This document shows positions 16,901-25,624 of a stretch of 64,000 nt of DNA, one piece after another. Location: positions 297,097-361,096 of the forward strand of contig JAUJNF010000001.1 of the NCBI GenBank assembly GCA_030446485.1, in the 5' to 3' direction. The notes under the pieces are model-generated. The model was not told where the DNA came from. It saw nothing but the letters and a program-made list of their open reading frames with translations, and did no database searches. The position numbers were made by a program, and so were the translations under genes. The DNA comes from Thermoleophilaceae bacterium (GTDB lineage Bacteria; Actinomycetota; Thermoleophilia; Solirubrobacterales; Thermoleophilaceae). Each line of letters opens with the position of its first letter. Positions within the stretch are counted from its first letter, which is position 1.

Positions 16901-17262
16901 TCCTCGAGGATCTGCGCGGCGCGGCGCCAGAGGAGGTCCTGCGGGATGTACAGGTCGTTCTTGACGACGGCCACGCGCTTGCCGTCGGGGCCCTGCACCA
17001 CCAGCGCCCGGACCTGCAGGCGCGACTGGATCCCGTACGAGCCGGCGCGGGCGATCGCGTGCGCCGACGGGTCGAAGCGCTCCTGGGCCTGCGGGTCGGA
17101 GGCGTACTGGCCGGCGGAGGCGCCGACGTGCCACGAGGCGTCGAGCGCCACGGCGCCGGCCCTGACCTGGCCGCCCTGCGCGAGTGCCGGCGGCGCGCAC
17201 GCCAGCGCGACGACCGCACCGGCCAGGGTCATCATCAGCAGTGTCCGCCGCCGCGCATCCAT
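13954..17262 (-). CDS. Large secreted neutral-ceramidase-like protein with PRFTG C-terminus
   Basis: 1102 residues from ATG 17262, which gives a clean signal peptide (MDARRRTLLMMTLAGAVVAL, cleavage near ALAQG). An upstream ATG at 17346 is possible, but the extension has no signal-like order. Ceramidase-like features: AVTHNHSSPFYSS (zinc His), NLVNFSLHPEFLDGN, FTVCSCEQW. The C-terminal third has beta-rich regions, then a Gly/Arg/Asp-rich tract and ends RRRPPRFTG. First gene of an operon with two more exported enzymes (ATGA overlap). Neutral ceramidases deacylate sphingolipids in the extracytoplasmic space; here the true substrate is unknown. Confidence 0.82.
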   Translation of the reverse strand: MDARRRTLLMMTLAGAVVALACAPPALAQGGQVRAGAVALDASWHVGASAGQYASDPQAQERFDPSAHAIARAGSYGIQSRLQVRALVVQGPDGKRVAVVKNDLYIPQDLLWRRAAQILEDGDSGIGRGNFTMAVTHNHSSPFYSSTSPGVWTFQDVFDVRFYDYYAKRMAAAVEQAADQLKPVRVGASVNYFDKTHRNSFGPAVAETEATAGTPAGYPNNDADHDMTVVRFDDVSDPARPKPLANLVNFSLHPEFLDGNNLISADYLGPLERMVDRETDAVTIYTQNAVGTAEPERSSFHDVSERLEFTHREYGQADYGARLMADAVVDTWRDIERGTPPAEYRDRFVPFSTSFPVAMEDRFYPGPFSHPFPTAQNCTFSGNPLDQKVGGVPTCQSPSSGLREIFELGGFGGEVPQPPTTGIDPGISAQDLRDAGIPVPDNLSAPSYTALEEDVSVHLQAFRLGEILFTVCSCEQWADQSRNIKTRTNAAQGDQYLGYDWSKPDRTAPDPLARHNGCRQNPDGTWTCPNPRADRTKPDEPRTLPPISDEKYRRFRAQVNNAADGWNDAENAPTAESEPADPEQIKGNYTQAGAELPPELGYRLTVPIGMGNDYNGYIATYREYQRGDHYRKALTGWGPHSSDYMASRLVTLGGLLKNPSMPLPRDQEQERILDPKVQADVALNDERAAVLGRTGETAIVAFERLVRDDAGPVEAVKQPADIRRFDAALFTWNGGNNFVDNPEVRVERRVGANWVEYADQSGELPVTLKFPRGEEAPSYLQGSYRWEWTAHFEAFTSDFDTGERPRSTPVGEYRFVARGQRQQGNRPVPYSITSEPFRVGRWDGVTVPSIVANRSGRVRFAVGPTRTLEVKKVKEPKQQPPDLGTGDEGGATPNASAAQAADPAPTGTVTSVIGPIDYPDSYDSPTPFIRASQKEGEFKNGRTVVRDPLRPNDAGRFEWYCFGCAFRPWADTAEVSCAEATVVRARGGVSRVRAHRQGDGFALGARLRRGDVAFIAPGGIRDANGEENAAPSARVTRGEASPLAIMRAGTLSARRARCGARPSQRPNTGRGNGRSRGDRGGRPRGDRGGRDRGRRRPPRFTG

Positions 17263-17382
17263 CCCCTGGCGCGCAGTCTTACCGATCACGCAGCGGCGTG
17301 CGGCGGTCCCCGCAAGGGAAAGCTGAGACACTCGGGCGGCAGACATGCACGAGACCTCGACAGCAAGCGGCCGGTGAGTCCG

Positions 17383-18387
17383 ATGGCGCCGCGCGGCGAC
17401 GACCCGTTTGAGCCGCGCGTTCTGCGCCGGCTGGACAGCCGGCACAAGGTGACCCGCCAGCGGCGCCTGGCGGCCGCCGCCCTGGGTACCGCGGCGCTGC
17501 TCACGGGCGGCGTGGCCTTCGCGGCCCTCGGCGGCGGGGGCGGTGGCGGGGGGCTCGTGGAGCGCGCCGCCCGCGACGCTGTCGCGAAACCTCCGCCTCC
17601 GCCGGAGCTCCCGCGTGGAGGGCGCCAGATCTTCCCGAAGCACCGGGTGGTGGGCTTCTACGGCGCGCCGCAGGCCGAGGAGCTCGGCATCCTCGGCATC
17701 GGCGACCCCGACTCGGTCGGCCCGAAGCTCGAGAAGCAGGCGCGTGGCTACCGCGCGCGCGACCGCCCCATCCTCCCGGCCTTCGAGCTCCTCGCGACCA
17801 TCGCCAGCGGCGCACCCGGCGCCGACGGCAAGTACCGCAACCGCCAGACCGACAAGGTCATGAGCCGTTACCTGAAGGCGGCCCGCAAGGCCAAGGCGCT
17901 GCTCGTGCTGGACATCCAGCCCGGACAGGCCGACTTCCTGACCGAGACCAGGAAGCTCGCCAAGTACCTGAAGGAGCCCGACGTGAGCCTCGCCCTCGAC
18001 CCCGAGTGGCGCATGGATCCCGGAGAGATCCCCGGGCAGACGATCGGCTCGGTCGACGCCGCGGAGGTGAACAAGGTCTCGGAGTACCTATCCGGCATCG
18101 TCGAGAAGAACGACTTGCCGCAGAAGATGCTTCTCATCCATCAGTTCACCGACGACATGATCGTCGGGCGCGACCGGCTCGAGAAGCGGCCGGGTGTGGC
18201 GCTGACGCTCAACGTCGACGGCTTCGGCGACATCCCCGCGAAGGTGTCGAAGTACACCGAGTTCACGGAGGAGCCAGACCGCTTCCACTACGGGTTCAAG
18301 CTCTTCTACAAAGAGGACACGAACCTGATGACTCCGAAGCAGGTGCTGCAGCTGAACCCACGGCCTGACTTGGTGATGTACGAGTAG
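17383..18387 (+). CDS. Membrane-anchored hypothetical protein (TIM-barrel-like)
   Basis: 334 residues from ATG 17383 (GTG 17374 in the same frame is equally plausible). A basic N-terminus and one transmembrane segment (AAAALGTAALLTGGVAFAAL, followed by a Gly8 run) anchor a Pro-rich linker and a globular domain beginning RVVGFYGAPQAEELGILG. Repeated strands such as ALLVLDIQPGQADFL, LALDPEWRMDPG and MLLIHQFTDDMIVG suggest an alpha/beta barrel related to glycoside hydrolases, but I cannot name the family. It is divergent from the large ceramidase-like gene and followed by a strong inverted repeat. Confidence 0.7.
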   Translation: MAPRGDDPFEPRVLRRLDSRHKVTRQRRLAAAALGTAALLTGGVAFAALGGGGGGGGLVERAARDAVAKPPPPPELPRGGRQIFPKHRVVGFYGAPQAEELGILGIGDPDSVGPKLEKQARGYRARDRPILPAFELLATIASGAPGADGKYRNRQTDKVMSRYLKAARKAKALLVLDIQPGQADFLTETRKLAKYLKEPDVSLALDPEWRMDPGEIPGQTIGSVDAAEVNKVSEYLSGIVEKNDLPQKMLLIHQFTDDMIVGRDRLEKRPGVALTLNVDGFGDIPAKVSKYTEFTEEPDRFHYGFKLFYKEDTNLMTPKQVLQLNPRPDLVMYE

Positions 18388-18400
18388 CGGTGTTTCCTTG

Positions 18401-18489
18401 GAGGCGGGTGAAGGTGGTCCTTGCGGCCTGGGACTTCGCTCGCTGCGCTCGCTTCGTGGGATGGCCTCAGGACCACCTTCACCCGCCTC
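18401..18489. repeat. 21-bp perfect inverted repeat / long hairpin
   Basis: Arm 18401-18421 (starting GAGGCGGGTG) is the exact reverse complement of 18469-18489. The 47-base centre contains further pairing (GGCC/GGCC) and the near-palindrome TTCGCTCGCTGCGCTCGC. It lies between two convergent genes, the barrel protein and the amidase, and could act as a bidirectional terminator or be a dispersed repeat. No second copy was seen in this window. Confidence 0.8.
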
Positions 18490-18558
18490 ATGTCTCGCCT
18501 CACTTCGGTTACGGCCTTAGCTGGGTGGCTGTGCGGAGCGCCTCTTTGTCCTCGAGCC

Positions 18559-19959
18559 TCAGGGCAATGGCGGCCGCAGGTGCGCCCACGGCCGCTCGGC
18601 TTCCAGCTGGGCGGCGAGGCTCAGCAATGTCGCCTCGTCGTTCGGCCGGCCGATCAGCTGCACGCTCTGGGGCACGCCGTCGGCGTCGAGGCCGGCCGGT
18701 ACCGATGCGGCCGGTTGGCCGGTCAGGTTCCAGGGGCTCGTGAAGGCGCCGGCGAAGGTGGTGGCCAGGCCGATCACCGTGGCCAGCGCCCCCCTTCCCT
18801 CCCAGCGGCCCACCTCCACGGGCGGTTGCAGCAGCACGGGGGTCATCAGCACGTCGTGCTCGCCGAAGATCGCGTTCAGGCGCGCTGTCTGGCCCGCCTC
18901 GGCGCGCCGAGTGCGTTCGAGCACCGCAGGATGTATCAGGGCTCCCAGCCGGGCCACCCCCCGGGTCCGGCGCTCGAGCCGGTCGGGGTGGGCCATCTCC
19001 GCGGCGTCGTCGCGGATGCCGCAGAGGTAGCGAACCGTGACCGCGTTGGGGATCGTGCCCCAGTCCGGGTTCGACTCGGTGACGGTGTGGCCGAGGGAGC
19101 GCAGGAGGTCCGCCGTCTCGTGCACGGGACGCTTCACACGCTCGTCGACGCGAGCTCCCTGCACCGGAGCCTTGAGCGAGATGGCTATGCGCAGCGGCCC
19201 CGGGGGCGTCCCGGCCGCCTCGACGAAGGAGGGCACGGGCGGCGGCGGGCCCCCCTCGCCCCCCGCCGTCGCCTGGAGGAAGAGCGCGGCGTCCGCCACC
19301 GTGCGGGTGAGCGGCCCGAGCACCGACAGGCCGTGCCAGTGCTCGAGGAACGGCCTCAGCGCGATGCGGTCGCGCTGCGGCTTCAGCCCGAAGAGCCCGC
19401 AGCAGGCGGCGGGTATCCGGATCGACCCGGCGCCGTCGGAGCCGAGCGCCCCGCCCACCATCCCGGCGGCCACCGCGGCGGCCGAGCCGCCGCTCGACCC
19501 GCCGGGGGTGCGGTCGAGTGACCACGGGTTGCGGGTCATCCCGTAGGTGGCCGACTCCGTGAAGGCCCAGCTCGCCAGCTCCGGCAGGTGCGTGCGCCCG
19601 ATCGGGATCGCGCCGGCAGCTCGCAGCCGCGCCACCACCTCGGCGTCGGCCGTGGCGGGTCCCCCGTGGGCGCGCGTGCCGTGCGTGGTCACCTCGCCGG
19701 CCATGTCGACGTTGTCCTTTATGGCCACGGGCACCCCCAGCAGCGGGCGCTCCTCACCGGCCTTCGTACGAGCGTCGGCCTGATCGGCCTCCGCGAGCGA
19801 GAGCTCCCCGCGCGCCACGCGGAAGGCGTTGATACCGGTGTCGAGCAGGTCGATGCGCGCCAGGCACGCCTCCACGAGCTCTCGCGAGGACACCGTTTCG
19901 GAGCGGATGAGCTCCGCCTGGCGCGCGATTCCGGCGTATACGAGGTCGGCGCCGTCCAC
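18559..19959 (-). CDS. Amidase (amidase-signature family)
   Basis: 466 residues. The Ser-cisSer-Lys triad of the amidase-signature family is visible: Lys81 in VAIKDNVD, Ser155 in GGSSGGSAAA and nucleophile Ser179 in SDGAGSIRIPA. Length and order are typical. It hydrolyses carboxylic amides in the cytoplasm. The GatA role is unlikely because no gatB/gatC neighbours are present. It stands alone, converging on the inverted repeat. Substrate unknown. Confidence 0.93.
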   Translation of the reverse strand: MDGADLVYAGIARQAELIRSETVSSRELVEACLARIDLLDTGINAFRVARGELSLAEADQADARTKAGEERPLLGVPVAIKDNVDMAGEVTTHGTRAHGGPATADAEVVARLRAAGAIPIGRTHLPELASWAFTESATYGMTRNPWSLDRTPGGSSGGSAAAVAAGMVGGALGSDGAGSIRIPAACCGLFGLKPQRDRIALRPFLEHWHGLSVLGPLTRTVADAALFLQATAGGEGGPPPPVPSFVEAAGTPPGPLRIAISLKAPVQGARVDERVKRPVHETADLLRSLGHTVTESNPDWGTIPNAVTVRYLCGIRDDAAEMAHPDRLERRTRGVARLGALIHPAVLERTRRAEAGQTARLNAIFGEHDVLMTPVLLQPPVEVGRWEGRGALATVIGLATTFAGAFTSPWNLTGQPAASVPAGLDADGVPQSVQLIGRPNDEATLLSLAAQLEAERPWAHLRPPLP

Positions 19960-20000
19960 GGGCGCGCCAGCCTATCCCGCCGAGAACGGGTCGCGAGCTG

Positions 20001-21602
20001 CTAGCTACGGCCTCCGCCGCGCTGGTTCCGCGCACAGACGCCCGGGCCGTCCGGCGATCCACAGGGCGTTGACCGCGGCCTGCGCGGGCGATTGCCGCCG
20101 GGGCGGGACGGCTGCTGCGGCCGGATCGGGCCCGCCCGCCGCGCGCAGGCGGTGAAGCGATCCTCTAGCAGGAGCTCGCGGCCGTCGAGCAGGGTCACGG
20201 CCGCGCTCACTCGGTGGGTCCTCGCGTTGCGGCGAGCCGCGGGACGCAACGCATCGGAGAACGGGGCGGTCGTATCCTGCCCCCGCGCCGCGCCGTCGAG
20301 CGAGAACCTGACCGAGCGGATATCGGGCACGCTCGGCCCTTCGGCCGTGGCGATGACCCCGCGCGCCGCGCAGCCCCCACGCGCGCCCCGGCGTGCGAGC
20401 GTGAGCGACAGCGCGGGCGGCGGGCTCTTCGCCGAGAGCCGCGCGATCCGGTCGCGGTAGACGCCGAAGGCGGGCTTGGGCTGGTAGTCGCTGCGCAGCA
20501 GCCCGTACTGCTGCTGGAAGTTGGGCGAGCTCGTGTCAGCGTCGCGCATGTTGAACCAGCGGTAGTCGGTCACGTTGTAGGTGCCGCGGAAGTCGTGGAA
20601 CGCGTCGACCATGCGCCCGAGCGTCTCGGCCTGGCGCTCGTAGCTGCGCTGGCCGGGGCCGGTCGGGTAGCCGTTCTCCTGCACGTGGATCGGCACGGTC
20701 CTGGGGATTCCGGGGATCCGGGCGAAGCAGCGCAGCGTGCTCAGCGCGTTCACGATCGCACTGCGGTCGTCGGCCGGCACGCCGCCCGGCGGGGTCTCGG
20801 GCGGGAAGAACGTGCCGGGATAGGCGTCGAGCCCGACCCAGTCCAGCGCGGCGACGAACCGCGGCCCGCCACGGTCCCGCAGGCCCTCCCAGAAGTTGCG
20901 CTCGCTGCTGTCGTCGAGCCGGTAGAACCAGTTGAAGCCGAGCTCGAGCTGCTCGTGGCCAAGCCGCTCGGTCTCCTCGTGTCCGGCGATCACGCCCTGC
21001 ACGAGCGCGTCCTGGGCGCCCCTGAAGGCCCCGTCCGAGGAGTCGGGCGAGAAGGTCAGGTTCACCTCGTTCGTGACCTGGAAGGCGATCACGCGCGGGT
21101 TGGGACCGAAGGTGCGCACCATCCGGCGGATGTAGTCGGCGTAGCCGGCGATGTCGCCCTCCTGCTCGAGCCGCGGCTTGTAGCGGAGCACGAGCTCCAC
21201 GAGGTAGCCCTCACGGCTGTAGCGGTCGACGATGTCCTGCAGGCGGGCGGTCTCGGCCGGGCTGTCGTTCCCCCAGCTCGAGTAGACGTGCGTGACGAAG
21301 GGACCGCCGACCGGCCGCAGCTCGGCAAGCCGGGGAAGGATCTGCGCGTAGTCGTCGGGGAAGAAGACCGACGGCGAGGCCCCGACCTGTCCGGCGGCGC
21401 CGGAGGGCGTGATGCCGAACCTCAGCGGGGGTCCGGGCTTCTGCTCGACGCTGGAGGCCGGGAAGTCACCGGCGCAGGGCGACGACTGGGCCGCCGCCGC
21501 ACCCGGCAACGCGGCCAGGACGGCCAGCGCGAGCGCGAGCAGGGCCACGGCCGGTCCCGCCCGAAGGGTCAGCGGCTCGTGCTCCGGTGGTTGCGAGCGC
21601 AC
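20001..21602 (-). CDS. Secreted glycoside-hydrolase-like protein (clan GH-A type), paralog A
   Basis: 533 residues if GTG 21602 is used, which overlaps the upstream paralog by 34 bases; the longer frame is probably shadow. The signal peptide ends near AAAAQS. The core RFGITP...TNEVNLTFSPDSSDG supplies a candidate acid/base Glu, and VQENGYPTGP a candidate nucleophile Glu, as in clan GH-A. FNWFYR, DWVGLDAYPGTFFPPE and DYRWFNMRDA are shared with the next gene. A beta-rich C-terminal domain is followed by a Pro/Arg-rich linker and the tail PGVCARNQRGGGRS. The polysaccharide acted on is unknown. Confidence 0.78.
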   Translation of the reverse strand: MRSQPPEHEPLTLRAGPAVALLALALAVLAALPGAAAAQSSPCAGDFPASSVEQKPGPPLRFGITPSGAAGQVGASPSVFFPDDYAQILPRLAELRPVGGPFVTHVYSSWGNDSPAETARLQDIVDRYSREGYLVELVLRYKPRLEQEGDIAGYADYIRRMVRTFGPNPRVIAFQVTNEVNLTFSPDSSDGAFRGAQDALVQGVIAGHEETERLGHEQLELGFNWFYRLDDSSERNFWEGLRDRGGPRFVAALDWVGLDAYPGTFFPPETPPGGVPADDRSAIVNALSTLRCFARIPGIPRTVPIHVQENGYPTGPGQRSYERQAETLGRMVDAFHDFRGTYNVTDYRWFNMRDADTSSPNFQQQYGLLRSDYQPKPAFGVYRDRIARLSAKSPPPALSLTLARRGARGGCAARGVIATAEGPSVPDIRSVRFSLDGAARGQDTTAPFSDALRPAARRNARTHRVSAAVTLLDGRELLLEDRFTACARRAGPIRPQQPSRPGGNRPRRPRSTPCGSPDGPGVCARNQRGGGRS

Positions 21603-23146
21603 ACGCCGCGGCCCCGCGAGGTTCGCGTCACGGTGGTGGCCGTTTCCACGAGAACCGCTCTGCGGCAGCGAGCCCGCCTGCCGTCTCGGTCCCCACCTCC
21701 CGACCGCGGCGGGGACTGCTCGGGTGAGGAGCACACGAAGCGCGGGAAGGCCGAGCGGCGGACCCGCTCGTCGAAGAAGAAGATCGCCACCCGATATCTC
21801 GTGGAGGGCGACCGCCGGAACCGCGCGCCGACGTTGAACGGCGCGGTCGAGTCGGCAGCCACGACCCGGCTTCCCCGCAGGAGCTCGACGCGCTCAACCT
21901 CGTGAACGTCCGGACCGCCGACCTGGAATTCCACCTCGGCCGCGCGTCCGCACCGCCCGCTTCGCTCCGAGGCGATGAAGTCGATGCGAATGTCCGGCTC
22001 CGGGTTCAGCACCGACAGCTCCTCGATCAGCCGCGAGTACAGCGGGAAGGCCGGCTTGGGCGTGTAGTCGTCGCGCAGCAGCCCGTACTGCTGCTGGAAG
22101 TTCGGGTCGCTCGAGTTGGCGTCGCGCAGGTTGAACCAGCGGTAGTCGCTCACGTTGTAGGTGCCGCGGAAGTCGTGCACGGCGCGGATCATGGCCTCCG
22201 CCGCCTCGGCCTGCTGCTCGTAGGAGCGCGAGGGAGGGCTCGTGGGGTAGCCGTTCTCCTCGACGTGCACCGGCACGCTCATCGGTATCCCCGGCACCGC
22301 CATCAGGCAGCGCAGCGTGCTCAGGCCGTTCACCATGCCGTCGCGGAAGTCGTCGCCGGTCGGCTCAGCCGGCGGGAAGAAGGTGCCCGGGTAGGCGTCG
22401 AGGCCGACCCAGTCGAGGGCGGCCACGAACTGCGGCCCGCCGCGGTCGCGCAGGTGCTGCCAGAAGCTCGACTCGTTGTTCGGGTCGGTGCGGTAGAACC
22501 AGTTGAACCCGATCTCGAGCTGCTCGTGGCCGCCCTTGTCGGCCTCGTCCTTGGCGGCGATCACGCCCTGCACCAGGGCGTCGCGCGCGCCGCGGTAGCC
22601 GCCGTCCGACGAGTCCTGGGAGAAGGCGAAGTTCACCTCGTTGGTCACCTGCACGGCCACCACCCGGCGGTTGGGGCCAAAGCGCCGCACCACCTCGCGC
22701 ACGTACTCGGTCCAGGCCGCGATGTTGCCCTCCTGATCGGGGCGCGGGTGGTAGCGCAGCTGCAGCTCGACGAGGAAGCCGCGGCTCGTATAGCGCTCGG
22801 CCAGGGCCAGGAACTCCTGTATCGCCTTCTCCTCCTCGGACCAGAAGAAGCGGTTGAGCCGCAGCACCAGCGGCCGGCCCGTGGGCCGAAGCGTCCCCAG
22901 GGCCTCCAGTGTCCGCGGCGGATCGTCGGGCACCGCGGGCTGTGCCATGGGGCCGACCTGGCCCGCCTGCACGCGTGGCGTGATCCCGAACCGCAGCGGG
23001 GCGCCGGGGCGTTGCTCGACGCCGTCGGCCTCGACCTCCCCGAAGCAGTTCTGGCCGGAGCCGCCGGACTGTGCCTGAGCGGCGGGGCTCAACGCCAGCA
23101 GGGCAGCCAGCACCAGCGCGAAGGATGCCCCCCTCGTGCGCCTCAC
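21569..23146 (-). CDS. Secreted glycoside-hydrolase-like protein (clan GH-A type), paralog B
   Basis: 525 residues. Signal peptide MRRTRGASFALVLAALLALS ends near AQAQS. The catalytic region mirrors the downstream paralog: TNEVNFAFSQDSSDGG (candidate acid/base), VEENGYPTSP (candidate nucleophile), FNWFYRTDPN, LDWVGLDAYPGTFFPP and DYRWFNLRDAN. A beta-sandwich follows, then a disordered Arg-rich tail ending GRGVCARNHRSTSR. The two genes form a tandem duplication and are co-directional. The tail motif GVCARN-x-R is kept in both although the linkers before it do not align. Confidence 0.78.
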   Translation of the reverse strand: MRRTRGASFALVLAALLALSPAAQAQSGGSGQNCFGEVEADGVEQRPGAPLRFGITPRVQAGQVGPMAQPAVPDDPPRTLEALGTLRPTGRPLVLRLNRFFWSEEEKAIQEFLALAERYTSRGFLVELQLRYHPRPDQEGNIAAWTEYVREVVRRFGPNRRVVAVQVTNEVNFAFSQDSSDGGYRGARDALVQGVIAAKDEADKGGHEQLEIGFNWFYRTDPNNESSFWQHLRDRGGPQFVAALDWVGLDAYPGTFFPPAEPTGDDFRDGMVNGLSTLRCLMAVPGIPMSVPVHVEENGYPTSPPSRSYEQQAEAAEAMIRAVHDFRGTYNVSDYRWFNLRDANSSDPNFQQQYGLLRDDYTPKPAFPLYSRLIEELSVLNPEPDIRIDFIASERSGRCGRAAEVEFQVGGPDVHEVERVELLRGSRVVAADSTAPFNVGARFRRSPSTRYRVAIFFFDERVRRSAFPRFVCSSPEQSPPRSGGGDRDGRRARCRRAVLVETATTVTRTSRGRGVCARNHRSTSR

Positions 23147-23195
23147 GCTCTGGACTGTACCCCCGCGCCGCGGAGCAAGCGCCGCTGGAGCCGGC

Positions 23196-25520
23196 TCAGA
23201 AGCCGGCGAGCCGCCGCTGCCGCCGCACCTGGGCCCGCGTCTTCAGGCTCGAACGGTCGTACACGCTCACGAACGTGATCCGGCCCCTGCGAACGCCGAA
23301 GGCGATCCGCTTCGCGCGGCCGCCCGCCACCAGGTCGCGATCCAACCGCAGGAGCTTGCCGTAGAAGCGGCGCACCTGACTAACCGGGCCCCCGAGCCCC
23401 AGCCCGCGGCGGGCGCCGCGGGTGACCGAGGAGCCGATGAAGTCGATCCGCCCGGCCCTGGAGAACGTCGCCGTAACGCGGCCTCCGCGACGAACGCAGT
23501 AGGTGAAGCTCCTGCCGGTGCGGCGCGTCGGCGTTCCCGCACGGCGGATCGTGCGCCCGCGCGTGTCGCCGATGCGGACCGGACCGATGCCGCGGCGGCT
23601 GATCTTCGGGGCGGGCGGCAGGCACGTGGGCGCGGGCACGACCTTAGGCGGCAGCGTGCCGTCGGCCTCGTCGGCGTCCGCGCGACCGGCGCAGCCCGGA
23701 TCGGCGGTATCGACCTTGCCGTCGCCGTCGTTGTCGAGTCCGTCGTCGCACGGCGCGGCGGGCGCCGCCGCGGACCGGGGCGGATCGACCTCGTCGGTAT
23801 CGGCGGTGCTGGTGCAGCCGGGATCCGCCGGGAAGTCGGCCCTCCCGTCGCCGTCGTTGTCGGCCGAGTCGCCGCAGGCGGCGGGGGGCGGCGGAGGTGC
23901 CGTCGGTGTCTGCGACTGCGCCTGGGCAAGGGCGTCGACGCGGCCGATCAGGGCCGGCATGTCGAGGTAGCCCGTCCCGACCTGCCACGCCTGGTAGGGC
24001 TGGCCGGTCATGCCGTTGAAGGCGCGCGCGCCGCACCTGACGAAGATCGGGCTCGACCCGCAGGGGAAGTCGTAGAACAGGTCCTTGGCGGGCATCGGGG
24101 CTGCCGACTCGGCGAGCAGCTGCTTGACCTCCGCCGGAGTCAGGAAGCGCCCGAGCTTGGCCTTGGCCGCCGACTGCGCCACCGCCGCGGCCCCGGCCAC
24201 GTGCGGTGAGGACATGCTGGTGCCGGAGAGTGCGAGGTACAGAGCCTCGTCCTGTGGGTTGTTGCGCGGCGGTTGCGCTGCGGGCGGCTCCGCCGAGAAG
24301 GCACCGGCCACGTTGCTGTCGCCCTGTGGATTGCGTGGCGCGCGGACGTTCACGCCGGGGGCGGTGAGGGTGGGGATGTAGTCGATCATCTCGCCGCTGA
24401 GCGCGATCTGGCGACGGAAGTCGCCACGGGAGGAGAACTCGGCGAGCGTCTGGTCACCCGGCCCGCCCACGGTCTTCACCGTGTTGGGGTCGGCCTTGCG
24501 ACCGGCGGCCACCGAGACCGCCCACGGGGCCACCGAGTAGGTGTTGATCAGGCAGGAGCCCTCGGTCTCGACGCGCTCCCCGCCGGACTCCATCGTCGAG
24601 CAGTCGGAGGCGCCCTTCTCCCCCGGCGCGGTCTCGGCCTCGGGATCTGCGGATCCGCTGTTGCCGCCCGCCCACACGAACAGGACGCCGCGCTCGTCGT
24701 TCAGCTTCTTGGCGGCCTTGTTGAGCGGGATCTCCGAGTCGAAGCGGTTGTCGTCTCCGATCGGACCGAAGGAGTTGTTCACCACCCGAATGTCGAGCTC
24801 CGGGTGCGCGAAGATGTACTGGTACGCCGCGACGGCCCTGATGATCGCCGGGCCGTCGCCCACGCCGAGGCCGACGAGGCTCGCGCCCGGGGCTACGCCC
24901 TGGAAGAACCCGCTCGAGCCCGTGCCGTCGCCCACCACGGTTCCGGACACGTGCGTTCCGTGGCCGCTCGACGTGTCGGTCTGGCACTGGCCGGCGCCCG
25001 GGCACTCGATCGGGGCCCCCGTCGCGTTCTCGAACTTCACGTTCTTCTTCATCCGCTTCGCCAGGTCGGGGTGCAGTCCGAAGGTGCCTGAGTCGACCAC
25101 GGCCACCGTCACGCCCGCGCCGTTGAAGCCCTGGTCGAAGAAGCTCTTGCGCTGCTCGACTCCGCGGTAGACCAGGGGCGACGACTGGTAGGTGTAGAAG
25201 CGGAGCTTCGAGTTGGGCTGGGCGCCCGTCACGGCGGGCAGCGCCGCCGCCGCGCGTAACTGCGACGCGGTGCCGCGCACGGCCACGACCTCCAGGCCGT
25301 CGAAGTTCCTCACCAGCCCGACCCCGGTGGCGCCCAGCTGGGCGCTCAGCACCTCGCGGCCGATGAGCTCGGTGTCGTAGCTCAGGAGCGCCGTTCCGGC
25401 CTGGAGGTCGTCCAGGTGGCGCGCGGGAGCCGCGGCCATGACGGAGGCCGGCAGCGCGACGAGCGCCGCGACGGCGGCAATGAAACTGGCTAGGGCCCTC
25501 GGCCCGAAAGGCTTCAACAC
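23196..25520 (-). CDS. Secreted subtilisin-like S8 protease with DNDGDG repeats
   Basis: 774 residues from a GTG after GGGGGAGAGCAAC. Signal peptide to about residue 30 and a pro-region (31-115), then the S8 domain with Asp143 (AVVDSG), His187 (SGHGTHVSG) and Ser435 (LSGTSMSSPH), all intact. After the catalytic domain come two Cys-bounded acidic repeats (DSADNDGDGRADFPADPGC and DGLDNDGDGKVDTADPGC) of the thrombospondin-3/calcium-binding type. The C-terminal basic beta domain resembles a small surface-adhesion module. It is likely an extracellular protease, calcium-stabilised by inference. It ends RRQRRLAGF, not PxFTG. Confidence 0.92.
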   Translation of the reverse strand: MLKPFGPRALASFIAAVAALVALPASVMAAAPARHLDDLQAGTALLSYDTELIGREVLSAQLGATGVGLVRNFDGLEVVAVRGTASQLRAAAALPAVTGAQPNSKLRFYTYQSSPLVYRGVEQRKSFFDQGFNGAGVTVAVVDSGTFGLHPDLAKRMKKNVKFENATGAPIECPGAGQCQTDTSSGHGTHVSGTVVGDGTGSSGFFQGVAPGASLVGLGVGDGPAIIRAVAAYQYIFAHPELDIRVVNNSFGPIGDDNRFDSEIPLNKAAKKLNDERGVLFVWAGGNSGSADPEAETAPGEKGASDCSTMESGGERVETEGSCLINTYSVAPWAVSVAAGRKADPNTVKTVGGPGDQTLAEFSSRGDFRRQIALSGEMIDYIPTLTAPGVNVRAPRNPQGDSNVAGAFSAEPPAAQPPRNNPQDEALYLALSGTSMSSPHVAGAAAVAQSAAKAKLGRFLTPAEVKQLLAESAAPMPAKDLFYDFPCGSSPIFVRCGARAFNGMTGQPYQAWQVGTGYLDMPALIGRVDALAQAQSQTPTAPPPPPAACGDSADNDGDGRADFPADPGCTSTADTDEVDPPRSAAAPAAPCDDGLDNDGDGKVDTADPGCAGRADADEADGTLPPKVVPAPTCLPPAPKISRRGIGPVRIGDTRGRTIRRAGTPTRRTGRSFTYCVRRGGRVTATFSRAGRIDFIGSSVTRGARRGLGLGGPVSQVRRFYGKLLRLDRDLVAGGRAKRIAFGVRRGRITFVSVYDRSSLKTRAQVRRQRRLAGF

Positions 25521-25624
25521 GTTGCTCTCCCCCGCTGAGAGGCTGGACAGTGGTGGTGCATCTTCGCAGGCTTTTACCCACGACGTAGCCAGTGGCCCGA
25601 TCGACGGCCGTATCCTGGCGCCCG

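Noticed and set aside
15889..17373. N-terminal extension of the barrel protein frame into the ceramidase-like gene
   Set aside because: The true start is at 17374 or 17383; upstream residues are a His/Val/Arg-rich shadow.
17263..17643. Extra 127 codons ahead of the large ceramidase-like protein
   Set aside because: They overlap the divergent gene and precede a clean signal peptide at 17262.
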